A stretch of DNA of 64,000 bases from Pseudomonadota bacterium (GTDB lineage: Bacteria; Pseudomonadota; Alphaproteobacteria; Rhizobiales; Beijerinckiaceae), in contig JAFAAP010000145.1 of the NCBI GenBank assembly GCA_023426505.1, forward strand, positions 10,067 through 74,066, in the 5' to 3' direction. Under the pieces are notes generated by a model that had not been told where the DNA came from, searched no databases, and saw only the letters and a list, made by a program, of their open reading frames with translations. This document shows, piece by piece, positions 8,407 through 17,479 of the stretch. Both the position numbers and the translations under genes were made by a program. Numbering within the stretch: position 1 is the stretch's first letter; every line of letters begins with the position of its first letter.

Positions 8407-9377
8407 AGCGCGCTCTGCTCATCGGGCTGGTGGTGGTCCTCGCGGCCGGCGGGTTCGGGGCCTGGTACGTGCTGCGCCCGAGAGGAACCGCGCAGGGCTT
8501 CCAGGGCTATGTGGAAGGCTATCTCGTCTTCATGGCGCCGGAGGACGGCGGACGCATCGAGACGCTCTCGGTCGATTCCGCCGACCAGGTGAAAAAGGGC
8601 GCGCCTCTCTTCGTCCTCGAATCCTCGATGCAGCTCGCCCAGCGCAACGAGTCCGACGCGAAGCTGCAGCAGGCGCGCGCCGAGCTCGCCGATCTCCAGG
8701 CGGCTCTCCAGCGGCCGGAGCAGATCGCGATCATCAAGGCCCAGGAGGAGCGGGCGAAGGCGCAGCTCACCCTGTCGCAGACGGAACTCGACCGGCAGCG
8801 GACCCTCTACGAGCGCGGGATCGCCGCCAAGGCCCAGTACGACCAGGCGCGCACCGCCTTCGAGCGCGACAAGGCGGCGCTCGAGGAGGTGCAGCGGCAG
8901 ATCGAGGCCGGAGGGATTGCCGCTCGCTCGGCCACGATCAGGGCGGCGCAAGCCAATGTCGAGGCGGCGGAGGCAGCCCTGAACCAGGCCGAGACGCGGC
9001 TCGCCAGGCGCCGGGTGACGGCCCCGGCCGATGCCCAGGTGCAGGACGTGTTCTTCCGGGCGGGCGAGACGGTGAATGCGGGCCAGCCGGTCCTCTCCCT
9101 CCTGCCGCCGGAGAACCGGCGCATCCGCTTCTACGTGCCGGAGCCGAAGCTCGCGACGGTCGCGCTCGGGCAGGAGGTCGGGGTAACCTGCGACAGCTGC
9201 CAGCCGGGGCTTCGCGCCCGCATCAGCTTCATCGCCCGCGAGGCGGAGTTCACGCCGCCGGTGATCTTCAGCCAGGAGGAGCGCGCCAAGCTCGTGTTCC
9301 GGGTCGAGGCCAAGCCCGCGGACGGCGCCGACCTGCCGATCGGCCTGCCCGTCACTGTCCTGCCTCTCGGCGGATGA
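8403..9377 (+). CDS. HlyD-family membrane fusion / periplasmic adaptor protein
   Basis: 324 residues. An N-terminal membrane anchor (about residues 4-22) is followed by a biotinyl-lipoyl-like half, a long Gln/Ala/Glu-rich coiled-coil hairpin (about residues 85-205), the second lipoyl half and a beta-barrel domain. It would link the inner-membrane ABC transporter encoded next to it with an outer-membrane channel; no TolC gene is in the window. It overlaps the regulator by four bases and is seven bases before the ATPase gene, so it is part of the same transcript. Confidence 0.9.
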   Translation: MKRALLIGLVVVLAAGGFGAWYVLRPRGTAQGFQGYVEGYLVFMAPEDGGRIETLSVDSADQVKKGAPLFVLESSMQLAQRNESDAKLQQARAELADLQAALQRPEQIAIIKAQEERAKAQLTLSQTELDRQRTLYERGIAAKAQYDQARTAFERDKAALEEVQRQIEAGGIAARSATIRAAQANVEAAEAALNQAETRLARRRVTAPADAQVQDVFFRAGETVNAGQPVLSLLPPENRRIRFYVPEPKLATVALGQEVGVTCDSCQPGLRARISFIAREAEFTPPVIFSQEERAKLVFRVEAKPADGADLPIGLPVTVLPLGG

Positions 9378-9384
9378 GGGGATC

Positions 9385-10341
9385 ATGACCGCACACCCCA
9401 CCGCCCGGCCCGAGCCTTCCGCCGACATCGTGATCGACGTGCACGGGCTCACCAAATCGTTCGGCGGCCGGACGGTGGTGCGGGATCTCACCATGCAGGT
9501 CCATCGCGGCCTGATCTACGGCTTCCTCGGGCCGAACGGCAGCGGCAAGACCACGACCCTGCGCATGCTCTGCGGGCTGCTGACGCCGGACGGCGGCAGT
9601 GGCACGTGCCTCGGCTACGACATCCTGACCCAATCGGCCGAGATCAAGCGCCATGTCGGCTACATGACGCAGCGCTTCTCGCTCTATGCGGACCTCTCCA
9701 TTCGCGAGAACCTGGAATTCGTCGCCCGCGTCTACAACCTCCCCGACCCGCGCGCCTCCGCCCGCGAAGCGATCCGCCGCCTCGGGCTCGAGAACCGCGC
9801 CGATCAGCTCGCGGGCGAGCTCTCGGGCGGCTGGAAGCAGCGCCTCGCTCTCGGCGCCTGCATCCTGCCCGGGCCGCAGCTCCTCCTCCTCGACGAGCCG
9901 ACCGCGGGCGTCGACCCGAAGGCGCGGCGCGACTTCTGGGACGAGATCCACGCGCTCGCCCACGAGGGCATCACGGTGCTGGTCTCGACCCACTACATGG
10001 ACGAGGCCGAGCGCTGTCACGAGATCGCCTACATCGCCTACGGCGACCTGCTCGCGCAGGGGACCGTCGACGAGGTGATCGCCAATGCGCATCTCGCCAC
10101 CTACACGGTCACCGGCCCGGATCTCGCCGACCTGGCGGAGCGCCTGAAGGCGCTGCCGGGCGTCGACATGGTGGCGCCCTTCGGAACGGCTTTGCACGTG
10201 AGCGGACGCGACGCGGCGGCGCTCGACGCCTCGACGCGGGAGCTGCGCGGGCGCGGGCCGCAGGTCTGGACGCCGGGCGACGCCACCCTCGAGGACGTGT
10301 TCATCGACCTGATGAGCCGCACGAAGGACAATTTCGCATGA
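9385..10341 (+). CDS. ABC transporter ATP-binding protein (drug/lipid export type)
   Basis: 318 residues with all nucleotide-binding motifs: Walker A GPNGSGKTTTLRM, signature LSGGWKQRLALG, Walker B LLLLDEPTAGVDP and H-loop VSTHYMDEAERC. The C-terminal 80 residues are the regulatory tail seen in DrrA/CcmA-type exporters. It pairs with the permease gene that overlaps its stop by four bases. E. coli YbhF has two ATPase halves, whereas this protein has one, so the dimer is expected to be a homodimer. Confidence 0.92.
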   Translation: MTAHPTARPEPSADIVIDVHGLTKSFGGRTVVRDLTMQVHRGLIYGFLGPNGSGKTTTLRMLCGLLTPDGGSGTCLGYDILTQSAEIKRHVGYMTQRFSLYADLSIRENLEFVARVYNLPDPRASAREAIRRLGLENRADQLAGELSGGWKQRLALGACILPGPQLLLLDEPTAGVDPKARRDFWDEIHALAHEGITVLVSTHYMDEAERCHEIAYIAYGDLLAQGTVDEVIANAHLATYTVTGPDLADLAERLKALPGVDMVAPFGTALHVSGRDAAALDASTRELRGRGPQVWTPGDATLEDVFIDLMSRTKDNFA

Positions 10342-11510
10342 GCGCGGGTGCAGGCATCGGCGACGGGCGCGGACGGGGATTGAGGGCATCGCTTGGGCGA
10401 ATCTACGCGGCCTTCGTCAAGGAGCTGCTGCAGCTGCGCCGCGACCGCATCACCTTCGCGACGATGATCTTCATCCCGCTGTTCCAGCTCTTCCTGTTCG
10501 GCTACGCCATCAACACCGACCCGAAGCACCTGCCGACCGCGGTGCTGATCCAGGACGAGAGCTCCTTCGCGCGCTCGTTCCTTTCGGCCATGCGGGTGAG
10601 CGACTATTTCGACATCCGGGCGAGCGCCGCGAGCGAGGCGGAGCTCGACCACCTGATCCTGTCCGGCAAGGTGCAGTTCGGGGTCCAGATCCCGGCCCAT
10701 TTCGGCCGCGACCTGATCCGGGGCGAGCGCCCCGCCGTGCTGGTGATCGCGGATGCGAGCGACCCCGTGGCGGCGGGCGGCGCGGTCTCGGCCCTGCAGG
10801 GACTGTCGTCGAGCGTCTTCTCGCGCGAGCTGACCGGGCCGGTGGCGGGCCTCGCGCCGAAGCCCCTGCCCTACGAGCTGAGGATCCACCGCCGCTACAA
10901 CCCGGCCGGCGAGACCCGGCTCAACATCGTGCCGGGCCTCATGGGCACGATCCTGACGCTGACCATGCTGATCTTCACGGCGCTGTCGGTCACCCGCGAG
11001 GTGGAGCGCGGCACCATGGAGAGCCTGCTCGCCATGCCGATCCGCCCCGTCGAGATCATGCTCGGCAAGATCGCCCCCTACCTGGTGATCGGCGGGCTGC
11101 AGGGGGCGTTGATCCTCGGAGCCGCGAAGCTTCTCTTCAGCGTGCCGATCGTCGGCAGCCTCGCGCTTCTCGTGGCGCTGACGCTGCTGTTCATTCTGGC
11201 GAACCTGTCGGTGGGCTACACCTTCTCGACCATCGCCACGAGCCAGCTCCAGGCGATGCAGATGTCGTTCTTCTTCTTCCTGCCCAACATCCTGCTGTCC
11301 GGCTTCATGTTTCCGTTCCGCGGCATGCCGGGCTGGGCGCAAGCCGTCGGCGAGATCCTGCCCCTCACCCATTACCTGCGCATCGTGCGGGGCATCATGC
11401 TGAAAGGCGCGGGCTTCGTGGACCTGCAAACCGACGTGCTGGCCCTCGTGGCCTTCATGCTTGCGGCCATGACGGTCGCGGTGCTGCGCTTCCGGCAGAC
11501 GCTGGACTGA
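10338..11510 (+). CDS. ABC-2 type transporter permease
   Basis: 390 residues. One N-terminal membrane helix (FATMIFIPLFQLFLFGYAI), a large extracytoplasmic domain (about residues 60-190), then five C-terminal helices with the ABC2_membrane signature around GTILTLTMLIFTALSVTREVE and ERGTMESLLAMP. This is the YbhS/YbhR/DrrB-like family. Only one permease gene is present, so a homodimer is likely, unlike the ybhS-ybhR pair. The start ATG overlaps the ATPase stop. The operon ends here and is followed by a block of palindromic repeats. Confidence 0.92.
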   Translation: MSAGAGIGDGRGRGLRASLGRIYAAFVKELLQLRRDRITFATMIFIPLFQLFLFGYAINTDPKHLPTAVLIQDESSFARSFLSAMRVSDYFDIRASAASEAELDHLILSGKVQFGVQIPAHFGRDLIRGERPAVLVIADASDPVAAGGAVSALQGLSSSVFSRELTGPVAGLAPKPLPYELRIHRRYNPAGETRLNIVPGLMGTILTLTMLIFTALSVTREVERGTMESLLAMPIRPVEIMLGKIAPYLVIGGLQGALILGAAKLLFSVPIVGSLALLVALTLLFILANLSVGYTFSTIATSQLQAMQMSFFFFLPNILLSGFMFPFRGMPGWAQAVGEILPLTHYLRIVRGIMLKGAGFVDLQTDVLALVAFMLAAMTVAVLRFRQTLD

Positions 11511-11859
11511 TCAACCCTCCCGCGTGCCGCACAGCCTCACCTCTCCCCGCCGAGGCGAGGTCGAGCGAAGGAGGATGAGGGGCTGGACCGTTCGAGAATT
11601 CTCATAGTCGGCGCCGCGCGAACTCTCCTCCCCCTTGCGGGGAGGAGTTGGAGGTGGGGGTGGGGCGACCGGGTGAGACCTGCGTCCAGGGAAGCACTGT
11701 CACTCTGCCGAGCCTATGAGGTTCAAGCGCAGCGCTCCGGCTTTACGACCCCCACGCGGCGCTTCGCGCCCCCCTCCCGCAAGGGGGAGGGAAAGCGCGC
11801 CTCATCCTGAAACGACAGCAACCCCTCACCGGGAGAAGTGAGCGCCGGCTTACCCGCCA
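11511..11859. repeat. Intergenic mosaic of GC-rich dispersed palindromes
   Basis: This 349-base gap holds no credible gene. It contains an element beginning CCTCACCTCTCCCC near 11537, an inverted repeat CTCCTCCCC/GGGGAGGAG at 11625-11647 with loop CTTGC, and another CCCTCCC/GGGAGGG at 11772-11791, then a tail with CGCCTCATCCTG near 11800. Such elements are common between genes in Hyphomicrobiales chromosomes. The first stem after the permease stop may double as a terminator between the convergent ABC permease and DHA2 exporter, but no T-run follows it. Confidence 0.7.
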
Positions 11860-13362
11860 TCAATCCGCGACCGCCGACTCGGCGGCCTTGACGGCGCTAC
11901 CGCGCAGGGGCCGCTCCTCCATGGCGAGGAGGAACAGGAAGGCGAGCGCGAAGCCGATCACGGCCGCCATGAAGACATGGCTGAACACATCCGACAGGTT
12001 GACGCCGCTCTGCGCCGCCGTCGCCGCCAGGCTCTCGAAGCTCGCCGCACCCGACAGGCCCGTGCCGGTCAGCACGATCGCCCCGAAGATCGCCACGATC
12101 AGGGCGCCACCGAGGGAGCGGAAGAAGTTCGCTGCGCCGGTCGCCGTGCCGAGTTCGTGGGGCTTCACCGCGTTCTGGATCGCCACGGTCGAGACAGGCA
12201 GGAGCGTGCCGAGCCCGATGCTGATCACCGCGAGGACCGCCTCGACCCCGAGGAGCGGGATCACGGCGCCATAGACCGCCAGCACCCCCGTGGCCGCCAT
12301 GGCAACGAGGAGTCCGCCGACCGGCAGGCGCTTGTAGTGCTTCACCTTCGCCATCATGCGGCCCGACAGCGTCGCGCCCACCACGGTGCCGGCCATGAGC
12401 GGGATGAGGGCGAGGCCCGAGGCGCTGGCCGAGAGGCCGCGCACCGCCTCGAAATAGACCGGCAGGTAGATGGTCAGCCCGATATAGGTGCCCATGCCGA
12501 AGCAGGCCGCGAGCGTGCCCATGCGCACGACGGGATTGTGCAGCACGCCGGGCGGAATCAGCGGCTCCGGCGCCATGCGCATCCGCAGGGCGAACAGGCC
12601 CCAGAGGATGGCGGACCCGGCGAAGAGCCCGAGGATCTGCCACGAGCCCCACGGATGGCGAAGCCCGCCCCAGCTGAGCGCCAGCAGGAGCGACACGGTC
12701 GCGGTCACCATGACGAGCGCGCCCAGGAGATCGAGCCGGTGCGGCCGGTGCACCTGCGGCAGCTTCTTGAGGCCGTGGAAGGCGATGAACAGGGCCACGA
12801 GCCCGAGCGGCAGGTTGATCCAGAAGATCACCGACCAGTGCAGGTGCTCCGCGAAGAATCCGCCGAGCACGGGCCCGAGCAGGCTCGAGGTCATGAACAC
12901 GCTGGCGAAATAGACCTGGTAGCGCCCGCGCTCCTTCGGGGGCACGAGATCGGCCACGATGGTCTGGGCGAGCGCGATGAGCCCGCCGCCGCCGAGCCCC
13001 TGAAGGCCGCGGGCGAGGATCAGGACGATCATGGTGGGGGCGAGCGCGCAGGCCACGGACCCGATGATGAAGACCACGATGCCGATCAGCATCGTGACCC
13101 GCCGGCCATGGCTGTCGCTGAACTTGCCATAGAGGGGCGTCACGGCCGTTGCGGTGAGCAGGTAGACCGTCACCACCCAGGGCAGGTGCTCCAGATCGCC
13201 GAGCTCGCGCCCGATGGTCGGCAGGGCCGTGGCGATGATGGTCTGGTCGAGGGCCGCGAGCAGCATCGACAGCATGATGCCGAAGATGATCCGGCGGATC
13301 TCGGCCTGGCTCAGCGTGTGCCCCGTGCCGGGCCGCAGCGTCTCTCGTGTCGACTGGTCCAT
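11860..13362 (-). CDS. DHA2-family MFS multidrug exporter (EmrB/QacA type)
   Basis: 500 residues with about fourteen predicted membrane helices. Motif D-like LDQTIIATALPTIGREL at the first helix and the motif A region GKFSDSHGRRVTM between helices 2 and 3 place it in the proton-drug antiporter DHA2 family; ILARGLQGLGGGGLIALAQT carries motif B. Substrate is unknown. No TetR/MarR regulator or EmrA partner is adjacent. It is convergent with the TetR-HlyD-ABC operon, separated by the palindrome block. Two other DHA2 proteins occur at 19269 and 33956. Confidence 0.9.
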   Translation of the reverse strand: MDQSTRETLRPGTGHTLSQAEIRRIIFGIMLSMLLAALDQTIIATALPTIGRELGDLEHLPWVVTVYLLTATAVTPLYGKFSDSHGRRVTMLIGIVVFIIGSVACALAPTMIVLILARGLQGLGGGGLIALAQTIVADLVPPKERGRYQVYFASVFMTSSLLGPVLGGFFAEHLHWSVIFWINLPLGLVALFIAFHGLKKLPQVHRPHRLDLLGALVMVTATVSLLLALSWGGLRHPWGSWQILGLFAGSAILWGLFALRMRMAPEPLIPPGVLHNPVVRMGTLAACFGMGTYIGLTIYLPVYFEAVRGLSASASGLALIPLMAGTVVGATLSGRMMAKVKHYKRLPVGGLLVAMAATGVLAVYGAVIPLLGVEAVLAVISIGLGTLLPVSTVAIQNAVKPHELGTATGAANFFRSLGGALIVAIFGAIVLTGTGLSGAASFESLAATAAQSGVNLSDVFSHVFMAAVIGFALAFLFLLAMEERPLRGSAVKAAESAVAD

Positions 13363-13704
13363 CTTCGTCCTTCGCCTTGCTGCAGCCGATGTAGCGCATC
13401 GTGCGGAAAAGTGGACCCGCTTCGCGCTGACGCGGAGCCCCGGGCTCCGCCATCGACGAAGCTCTCATGCAAGGAGACGGCATCGGATCGGGCCCGAAAA
13501 GCGCATGTCCACTCCGGGGGCCGATGCTTTAGGGGACAGGCGGGAGCTTGTCCCAGGATATGACTGCAGGGCAGATATGCGTTCGCCCCCGACAAGGGAG
13601 CGAGCGCCGGGCGACAGCGGTGTCCTCCCCTGCCCGAGCAAAACGGACGGCAAGAACCCGTCGATCGGACGCCCCGATCTGCCCGCTTTCCGTGCGGGGC
13701 ACGT
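13363..13704. other. Gene-free gap with a partial dispersed repeat
   Basis: No credible coding region. At 13394-13430 there is a degenerate copy of the CGGAAAAGTGGA element described at 24167-24216, beginning GCGCATCGT. A short inverted repeat GGGACA/TGTCCC lies at 13533-13554. The region must include the promoter of the leftward DHA2 gene and the 3' end of the leftward cupin gene, but I see no clear promoter or terminator. Confidence 0.55.
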
Positions 13705-14184
13705 CTACTGAGTCTTTCGGGGATCGTCCGCCGGATTCACGTACGTGATCCCCCACGGACCCCGGGTGCTGAGCTGCACCACGGTTTCCCTCCCGGTCTG
13801 CACGAAGTGCTGCGTGCCCGGCGGCATGGCGATGACGCCCCCGGCCGTGATGGCTTTCGTCTTGCCCGGGTCGAATGTCGGTCCCATACCGATGTTGAAC
13901 TCCCCGTTGACAACGGTGACGACCTCGTCGGTCGGATGGGTGTGGGGCGGAATCCTGTAGTTTTCCGGGAACTTCAGCCGCATCACGAACATGCCTTCCT
14001 TCGTCGGATCCCCATAGAGGAGCGACATCTGCGCCCCCTTGGGAAGCGAAGGAGGACCGTCCCTCCAGGTGATGTCGCCTGGATTGACCATGGTGTGCTG
14101 GTGCTGCTGTTGCGCGGAGGCTGGCGCCAGGAGGAACAGAAGGGCTGAAGCGCAAGCTGTTGCCGATGACATGAACGACTGCAT
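13705..14184 (-). CDS. Secreted cupin-domain protein
   Basis: 159 residues. An N-terminal signal peptide (about residues 1-25, ending ASAQQQ) is followed by one conserved beta-barrel with the cupin motif PPHTHPTDEVVTVVNGEF and a second His in PPGTQHFVQTG, which together can hold a metal. Function is not specific; relatives are annotated only as cupin proteins. ATG 14184 is chosen because GGGAGG precedes it; the longer upstream frame would destroy the signal peptide. Confidence 0.83.
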   Translation of the reverse strand: MQSFMSSATACASALLFLLAPASAQQQHQHTMVNPGDITWRDGPPSLPKGAQMSLLYGDPTKEGMFVMRLKFPENYRIPPHTHPTDEVVTVVNGEFNIGMGPTFDPGKTKAITAGGVIAMPPGTQHFVQTGRETVVQLSTRGPWGITYVNPADDPRKTQ

Positions 14185-14393
14185 CACGACCTCCCGTGAA
14201 GGATGATGTGGCGGACGCAAACGCACGCGGCCGGATCGGGTGATCTGCCGCACGGTCGACGCTCTGCCTTTCGCCGTGCGTTGTCAAGGAACCGCGCGAG
14301 GCGGCCGTGCGGGGTAGCGGCGTTCGAGGGCGATGCTAAGGTGGCCCATCGGCCGCTCGCCCTCGGGCCGGCGGCCGAAAAGGAGAGTGTCGC

Positions 14394-14879
14394 ATGATGC
14401 TCCGGATCTGGAGTCTCGCCGCCTTGACCATCGCGGCCCTCAGCCTCGGGCCCTCCTTCGCCCATGTGCTGGAGGCGCCGCCGCGGCTTGCAGTCTGGTC
14501 GCCGGAGCTGTGGCGCGAGGCGACCGTGTTCAACGGGCAGTTCCGGCTCTTCGCCGTCGTGGGGGCGCCGCTCGATCTCGGGATCATCCCGGTCGTCGGC
14601 GTCCTGGCCTATCTGCTGCGCCACGAGCCGGGCCGCTTCCGCTTCGCCCTGGCCGGAGCCGTTCTCTTCGCCCTCGCACTCGCCGCCTGGTTCGCCCTGG
14701 TGGCGCCCGCCAACAGCGTCCTGGCCACGTGGCGGCCCGGCCCGATCCCTGACGGCTTTCATGAGGTCCGCACCCGCTGGGAGACGGGTCATATGACGGT
14801 GGCCGCCCTCAAGCTCCTCGGCTTCATGGCGACGGCGCTCGCGGTCGCCCCGGCCGGAAAACCGGCTGGGCGTCTCTGA
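14394..14879 (+). CDS. DUF1772-like integral membrane protein
   Basis: 161 residues with four predicted helices. LSLGPSFAHVLEAPPRL with the His in helix 1, a central VVGAPLDLGI helix pair, and the WETGHM segment before helix 4 resemble the DUF1772/anthrone-oxygenase-like family. AGGAG lies upstream of two consecutive ATG codons, so the start may be 14394 or 14397. It is convergent with the AI-2E-type gene, with only four bases between stops. Function unknown. Confidence 0.72.
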   Translation: MMLRIWSLAALTIAALSLGPSFAHVLEAPPRLAVWSPELWREATVFNGQFRLFAVVGAPLDLGIIPVVGVLAYLLRHEPGRFRFALAGAVLFALALAAWFALVAPANSVLATWRPGPIPDGFHEVRTRWETGHMTVAALKLLGFMATALAVAPAGKPAGRL

Positions 14880-14883
14880 CGGG

Positions 14884-17328
14884 TCAACCGGAACCCACCG
14901 GCTCCCTGGGCGAAACACTCCTTTCGGCGACCTGCGACAGGCGGTCCTCGCTTTCCTCGGCCCGGCGCTCGATCTGGGCTATCAGCGCATCGGCCATTTC
15001 CTGGAGCCGCTGCCGGTCCGGCTCCGGGAACTCGCGCGGCTGAGTGTCGATCACGGACAGGGACCCGATGACCAGCCCGGAGGAGGTCCGCAACGGGGCT
15101 CCCGCATAGAACCGGATCCCCTTCTCCAGCACGAGCGGATCGTCGGCGAAGCGGTCGTCCTTGGTCACGTCCTCGGACACCAGCACTTCGTTGGCGGCGA
15201 CCACGTGGGCGTCGAGCGCCCCGTCGTGAGGAGCCTGATGAGGGACCTGCGCCTCCTCGCCTGCGGCCGGTGCGGCCGGGTGCGGCCGGAGCACCTCGTC
15301 GACGAAGGACACGAGGGCGATCGGGGCATCGAACGCCTTCGCGACATTCCTGGATACTTCATCGAACTGCCGGTTCCTGGCGGATGCCAGGCCGAGATCG
15401 TGCAGGGCCGCGAGCTGCGTCTGCTCCGTGTCGGGGAGGACCGGGGGCGCTCCGCCGGGCTGGGCCGGGCGCGCGATCCAGGAATTCACCTGGTCGACGC
15501 AGGCCTCCAGCGAGGCGAAGACCGCATCGGCCGCCATCTGCTTCTTCAGATCCTCGGTCTGGCCGGCGGCCGGCGCCAGGTTCCAGCAGCAGACGACGAG
15601 CTTCACATGCGGCGCCCGGCGACGCAGGCGGCGGCAGATGTAGCGGGCGTACACCTGCGGCTGCGGGTGCAGATAGGACAGGCAGACCACGTCCACCCCC
15701 TCCAGGTCGAGTTGCCCGAGGGCGCCCTGGCTGACGGCGATCGGCGGCAGGACGCGGGCGCCGATGCCGCGCTCGTCGAGCGCCTGCGCGGCCATTTCGG
15801 CCGCCGCGCGGTCGAGCTCGGTGCGCCCGGCGACGCAGAGGACGGATTGCGGCCGGTCCGCCGGAGGAGAGGGCGGGACTGCATGGTCCGTCCCGTCCTC
15901 CGCCTTGCCGGCAGAGGCCTTCTCCCGGACGTGGTCCTCGATCTCCCGCACGACGCAGATCGCCGTGTCGGCGACGAGCCGCCGGTAGTTGGTGTCCGTG
16001 GTGCTGCGCTGGCGGTCGTTTTCCGCAAGGCGCAGGGCCGGAATGCCGACATTGTCGTAGAACTCCCGCGAGGAGCACTCGTCGACGTAATCCTCGGCGA
16101 TTTCCACCGCCTCCTCCAGGTTGCCGGCCAGCAGGCGCTGGTAGAGCCGTTCCTCCGGGGCGAGCACCGGATCGCTGCCCAGAAGGACCCCGAGGAACTC
16201 CAGCTGCGGCACGTAGCGGCCGATCACCACGAGGCAGACGGTCAGAGGAGTGGCGAGAAAGAGCCCGACCGGTCCCCACAGGGATGTCCAGAAGATCGCC
16301 GCCATGATGATGGCCAGCGACGAGAGGCCGGTGCTGGAGCCGTAGAGCCAGGGCTCGATGACGTTGTTGCTGACGAGCTCGGCGAACAGGAACAGTCCCA
16401 GGACCCAGAACAGCATCGTCCAGCCGGGATCGACCGCGATCGCGAGCGCGACCGGGAAGAGGGCGGCCAGGAAGGGGCCGAGATAGGGGATGAATCGCAG
16501 AACGGCCGCCAGGAGCCCCCACAGGATCGCATTGGGCACCCCGATGAAATAGAGCGCGATGCCGATCGGGATGCCGTAGGTCAGGTTCACCACGAGCTGC
16601 ATCAGCAGGTAGCGGCTGACGCGGGCGGCCGCGTCGTTGATCGCCTGCGTGCTCTTCTGGAGGTCGCCCGCGCCGGCGAGCTTGATGAAGCGGTCGCGCA
16701 GATCCTCCTGCTCGAGCAGCACGAAGATGACGAAGATGACCACGAGCCCGGCCGTGGCGAGCGGCGCGAGCAGCGGGCCGATCACGGTCTGGATGATCTC
16801 GAGCGGCTTGGCCTGCGGGGATTCGAGGCGGACCGTGACCGGTTCCTGCGGCGCCGGTCCTGCACCAAGCCCCGGCTGGGACTGCGGCTGCTCGGGCTTG
16901 GCCTTGTCGCCCGAGATCTCCTTGCCGAGGTCCTCGATGGTGGTGGTGACCTTCTCGACCACGCCGCCGCCAGGAGCCGATTGCTGCAGGGAGCGGATCT
17001 TCTGGGTGATGGTGGTCTGGTAGGACGGGAGGTTGTCGGCGAGCTGGATCAGCTGGCGCCCGACCACGAAGGCGATGCCGGCGATGAGGATGAACGCGAG
17101 GGTCACGGCGACGAGCACCGCGGCGATCCGGGGCAGCCGGAAGCGCCTGAACCAGTTCACCAGGGGTGTCAGGGCGAAGCTCAGGAGGATCGCCAGGGCG
17201 AAGGGGATGAAGATGTCCCGACCGAAATAGAGCGCCCCGATCGCCAGGACGATGCCGCCTGCCGTCAGGACGGGAGAGCTGGCCGGCGGCGCAGCAGGCT
17301 GAAGAGGCGGCGGAGCCGGGTCGGCCAT
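14884..17328 (-). CDS. AI-2E/PerM-type permease fused to a B12-binding-like domain and a GAF domain
   Basis: 814 residues, against about 350-400 for the family. Residues about 20-90 and 190-385 form the AI-2E exporter-like membrane domain, with RDRFIKLAG and the family block NAILWGLLAAVLRFIPYLGP; a Pro/Gln-rich insert lies at about 115-185. A cytoplasmic helical linker follows (about 390-480), then a Rossmann-like segment (about 495-620; SVLCVAGRTELD, GVDVVCLSYLHPQ, HVKLVVCCWN) resembling a cobalamin-binding or receiver fold without an obvious B12-ligand DxHxxG, and a GAF domain (about 640-790; DDRFADDPLVLEKGIRFYAG). This suggests transport or flotillin-like activity controlled by a cytoplasmic signal, which is inference. 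GGAAGG precedes ATG 17328. Confidence 0.85.
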   Translation of the reverse strand: MADPAPPPLQPAAPPASSPVLTAGGIVLAIGALYFGRDIFIPFALAILLSFALTPLVNWFRRFRLPRIAAVLVAVTLAFILIAGIAFVVGRQLIQLADNLPSYQTTITQKIRSLQQSAPGGGVVEKVTTTIEDLGKEISGDKAKPEQPQSQPGLGAGPAPQEPVTVRLESPQAKPLEIIQTVIGPLLAPLATAGLVVIFVIFVLLEQEDLRDRFIKLAGAGDLQKSTQAINDAAARVSRYLLMQLVVNLTYGIPIGIALYFIGVPNAILWGLLAAVLRFIPYLGPFLAALFPVALAIAVDPGWTMLFWVLGLFLFAELVSNNVIEPWLYGSSTGLSSLAIIMAAIFWTSLWGPVGLFLATPLTVCLVVIGRYVPQLEFLGVLLGSDPVLAPEERLYQRLLAGNLEEAVEIAEDYVDECSSREFYDNVGIPALRLAENDRQRSTTDTNYRRLVADTAICVVREIEDHVREKASAGKAEDGTDHAVPPSPPADRPQSVLCVAGRTELDRAAAEMAAQALDERGIGARVLPPIAVSQGALGQLDLEGVDVVCLSYLHPQPQVYARYICRRLRRRAPHVKLVVCCWNLAPAAGQTEDLKKQMAADAVFASLEACVDQVNSWIARPAQPGGAPPVLPDTEQTQLAALHDLGLASARNRQFDEVSRNVAKAFDAPIALVSFVDEVLRPHPAAPAAGEEAQVPHQAPHDGALDAHVVAANEVLVSEDVTKDDRFADDPLVLEKGIRFYAGAPLRTSSGLVIGSLSVIDTQPREFPEPDRQRLQEMADALIAQIERRAEESEDRLSQVAERSVSPREPVGSG

Positions 17329-17406
17329 GATGCGACACCTTCCGGGTGGGTTGACCGGAAGACAACTCGGCTCGAGGCTCGTTGGATCCGGCTAAGCCTG
17401 CGGGCC

Positions 17407-17456
17407 GGAAGGGGAGACGCGCGGCCGGTGGCGTGCCGGGGCGCGTCTCCCCTTCC
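17407..17456 (-). terminator. Long perfect hairpin between the PD40 and AI-2E genes
   Basis: Sixteen-base perfect arms (17407-17422 and 17441-17456) enclose an 18-base loop, 24 bases after the stop of the leftward PD40 gene. It has no T-run on either strand, so it may be a Rho-dependent pause, an mRNA 3' end protector, or a dispersed element rather than a classical terminator. Confidence 0.45.
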
Positions 17457-17479
17457 CTATGCGCCCCTTCGCGCTGGCT

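Noticed and set aside
9606..10300. Alternative frame through the ABC ATPase that would fuse with the permease
   Set aside because: The ATPase frame has all motifs; the other frame is Arg-rich and meets the permease frame only by chance.
11977..13563. Long plus-strand frame opposite the DHA2 exporter
   Set aside because: Composition is that of the complement of membrane codons, and it has no ribosome site or domain.
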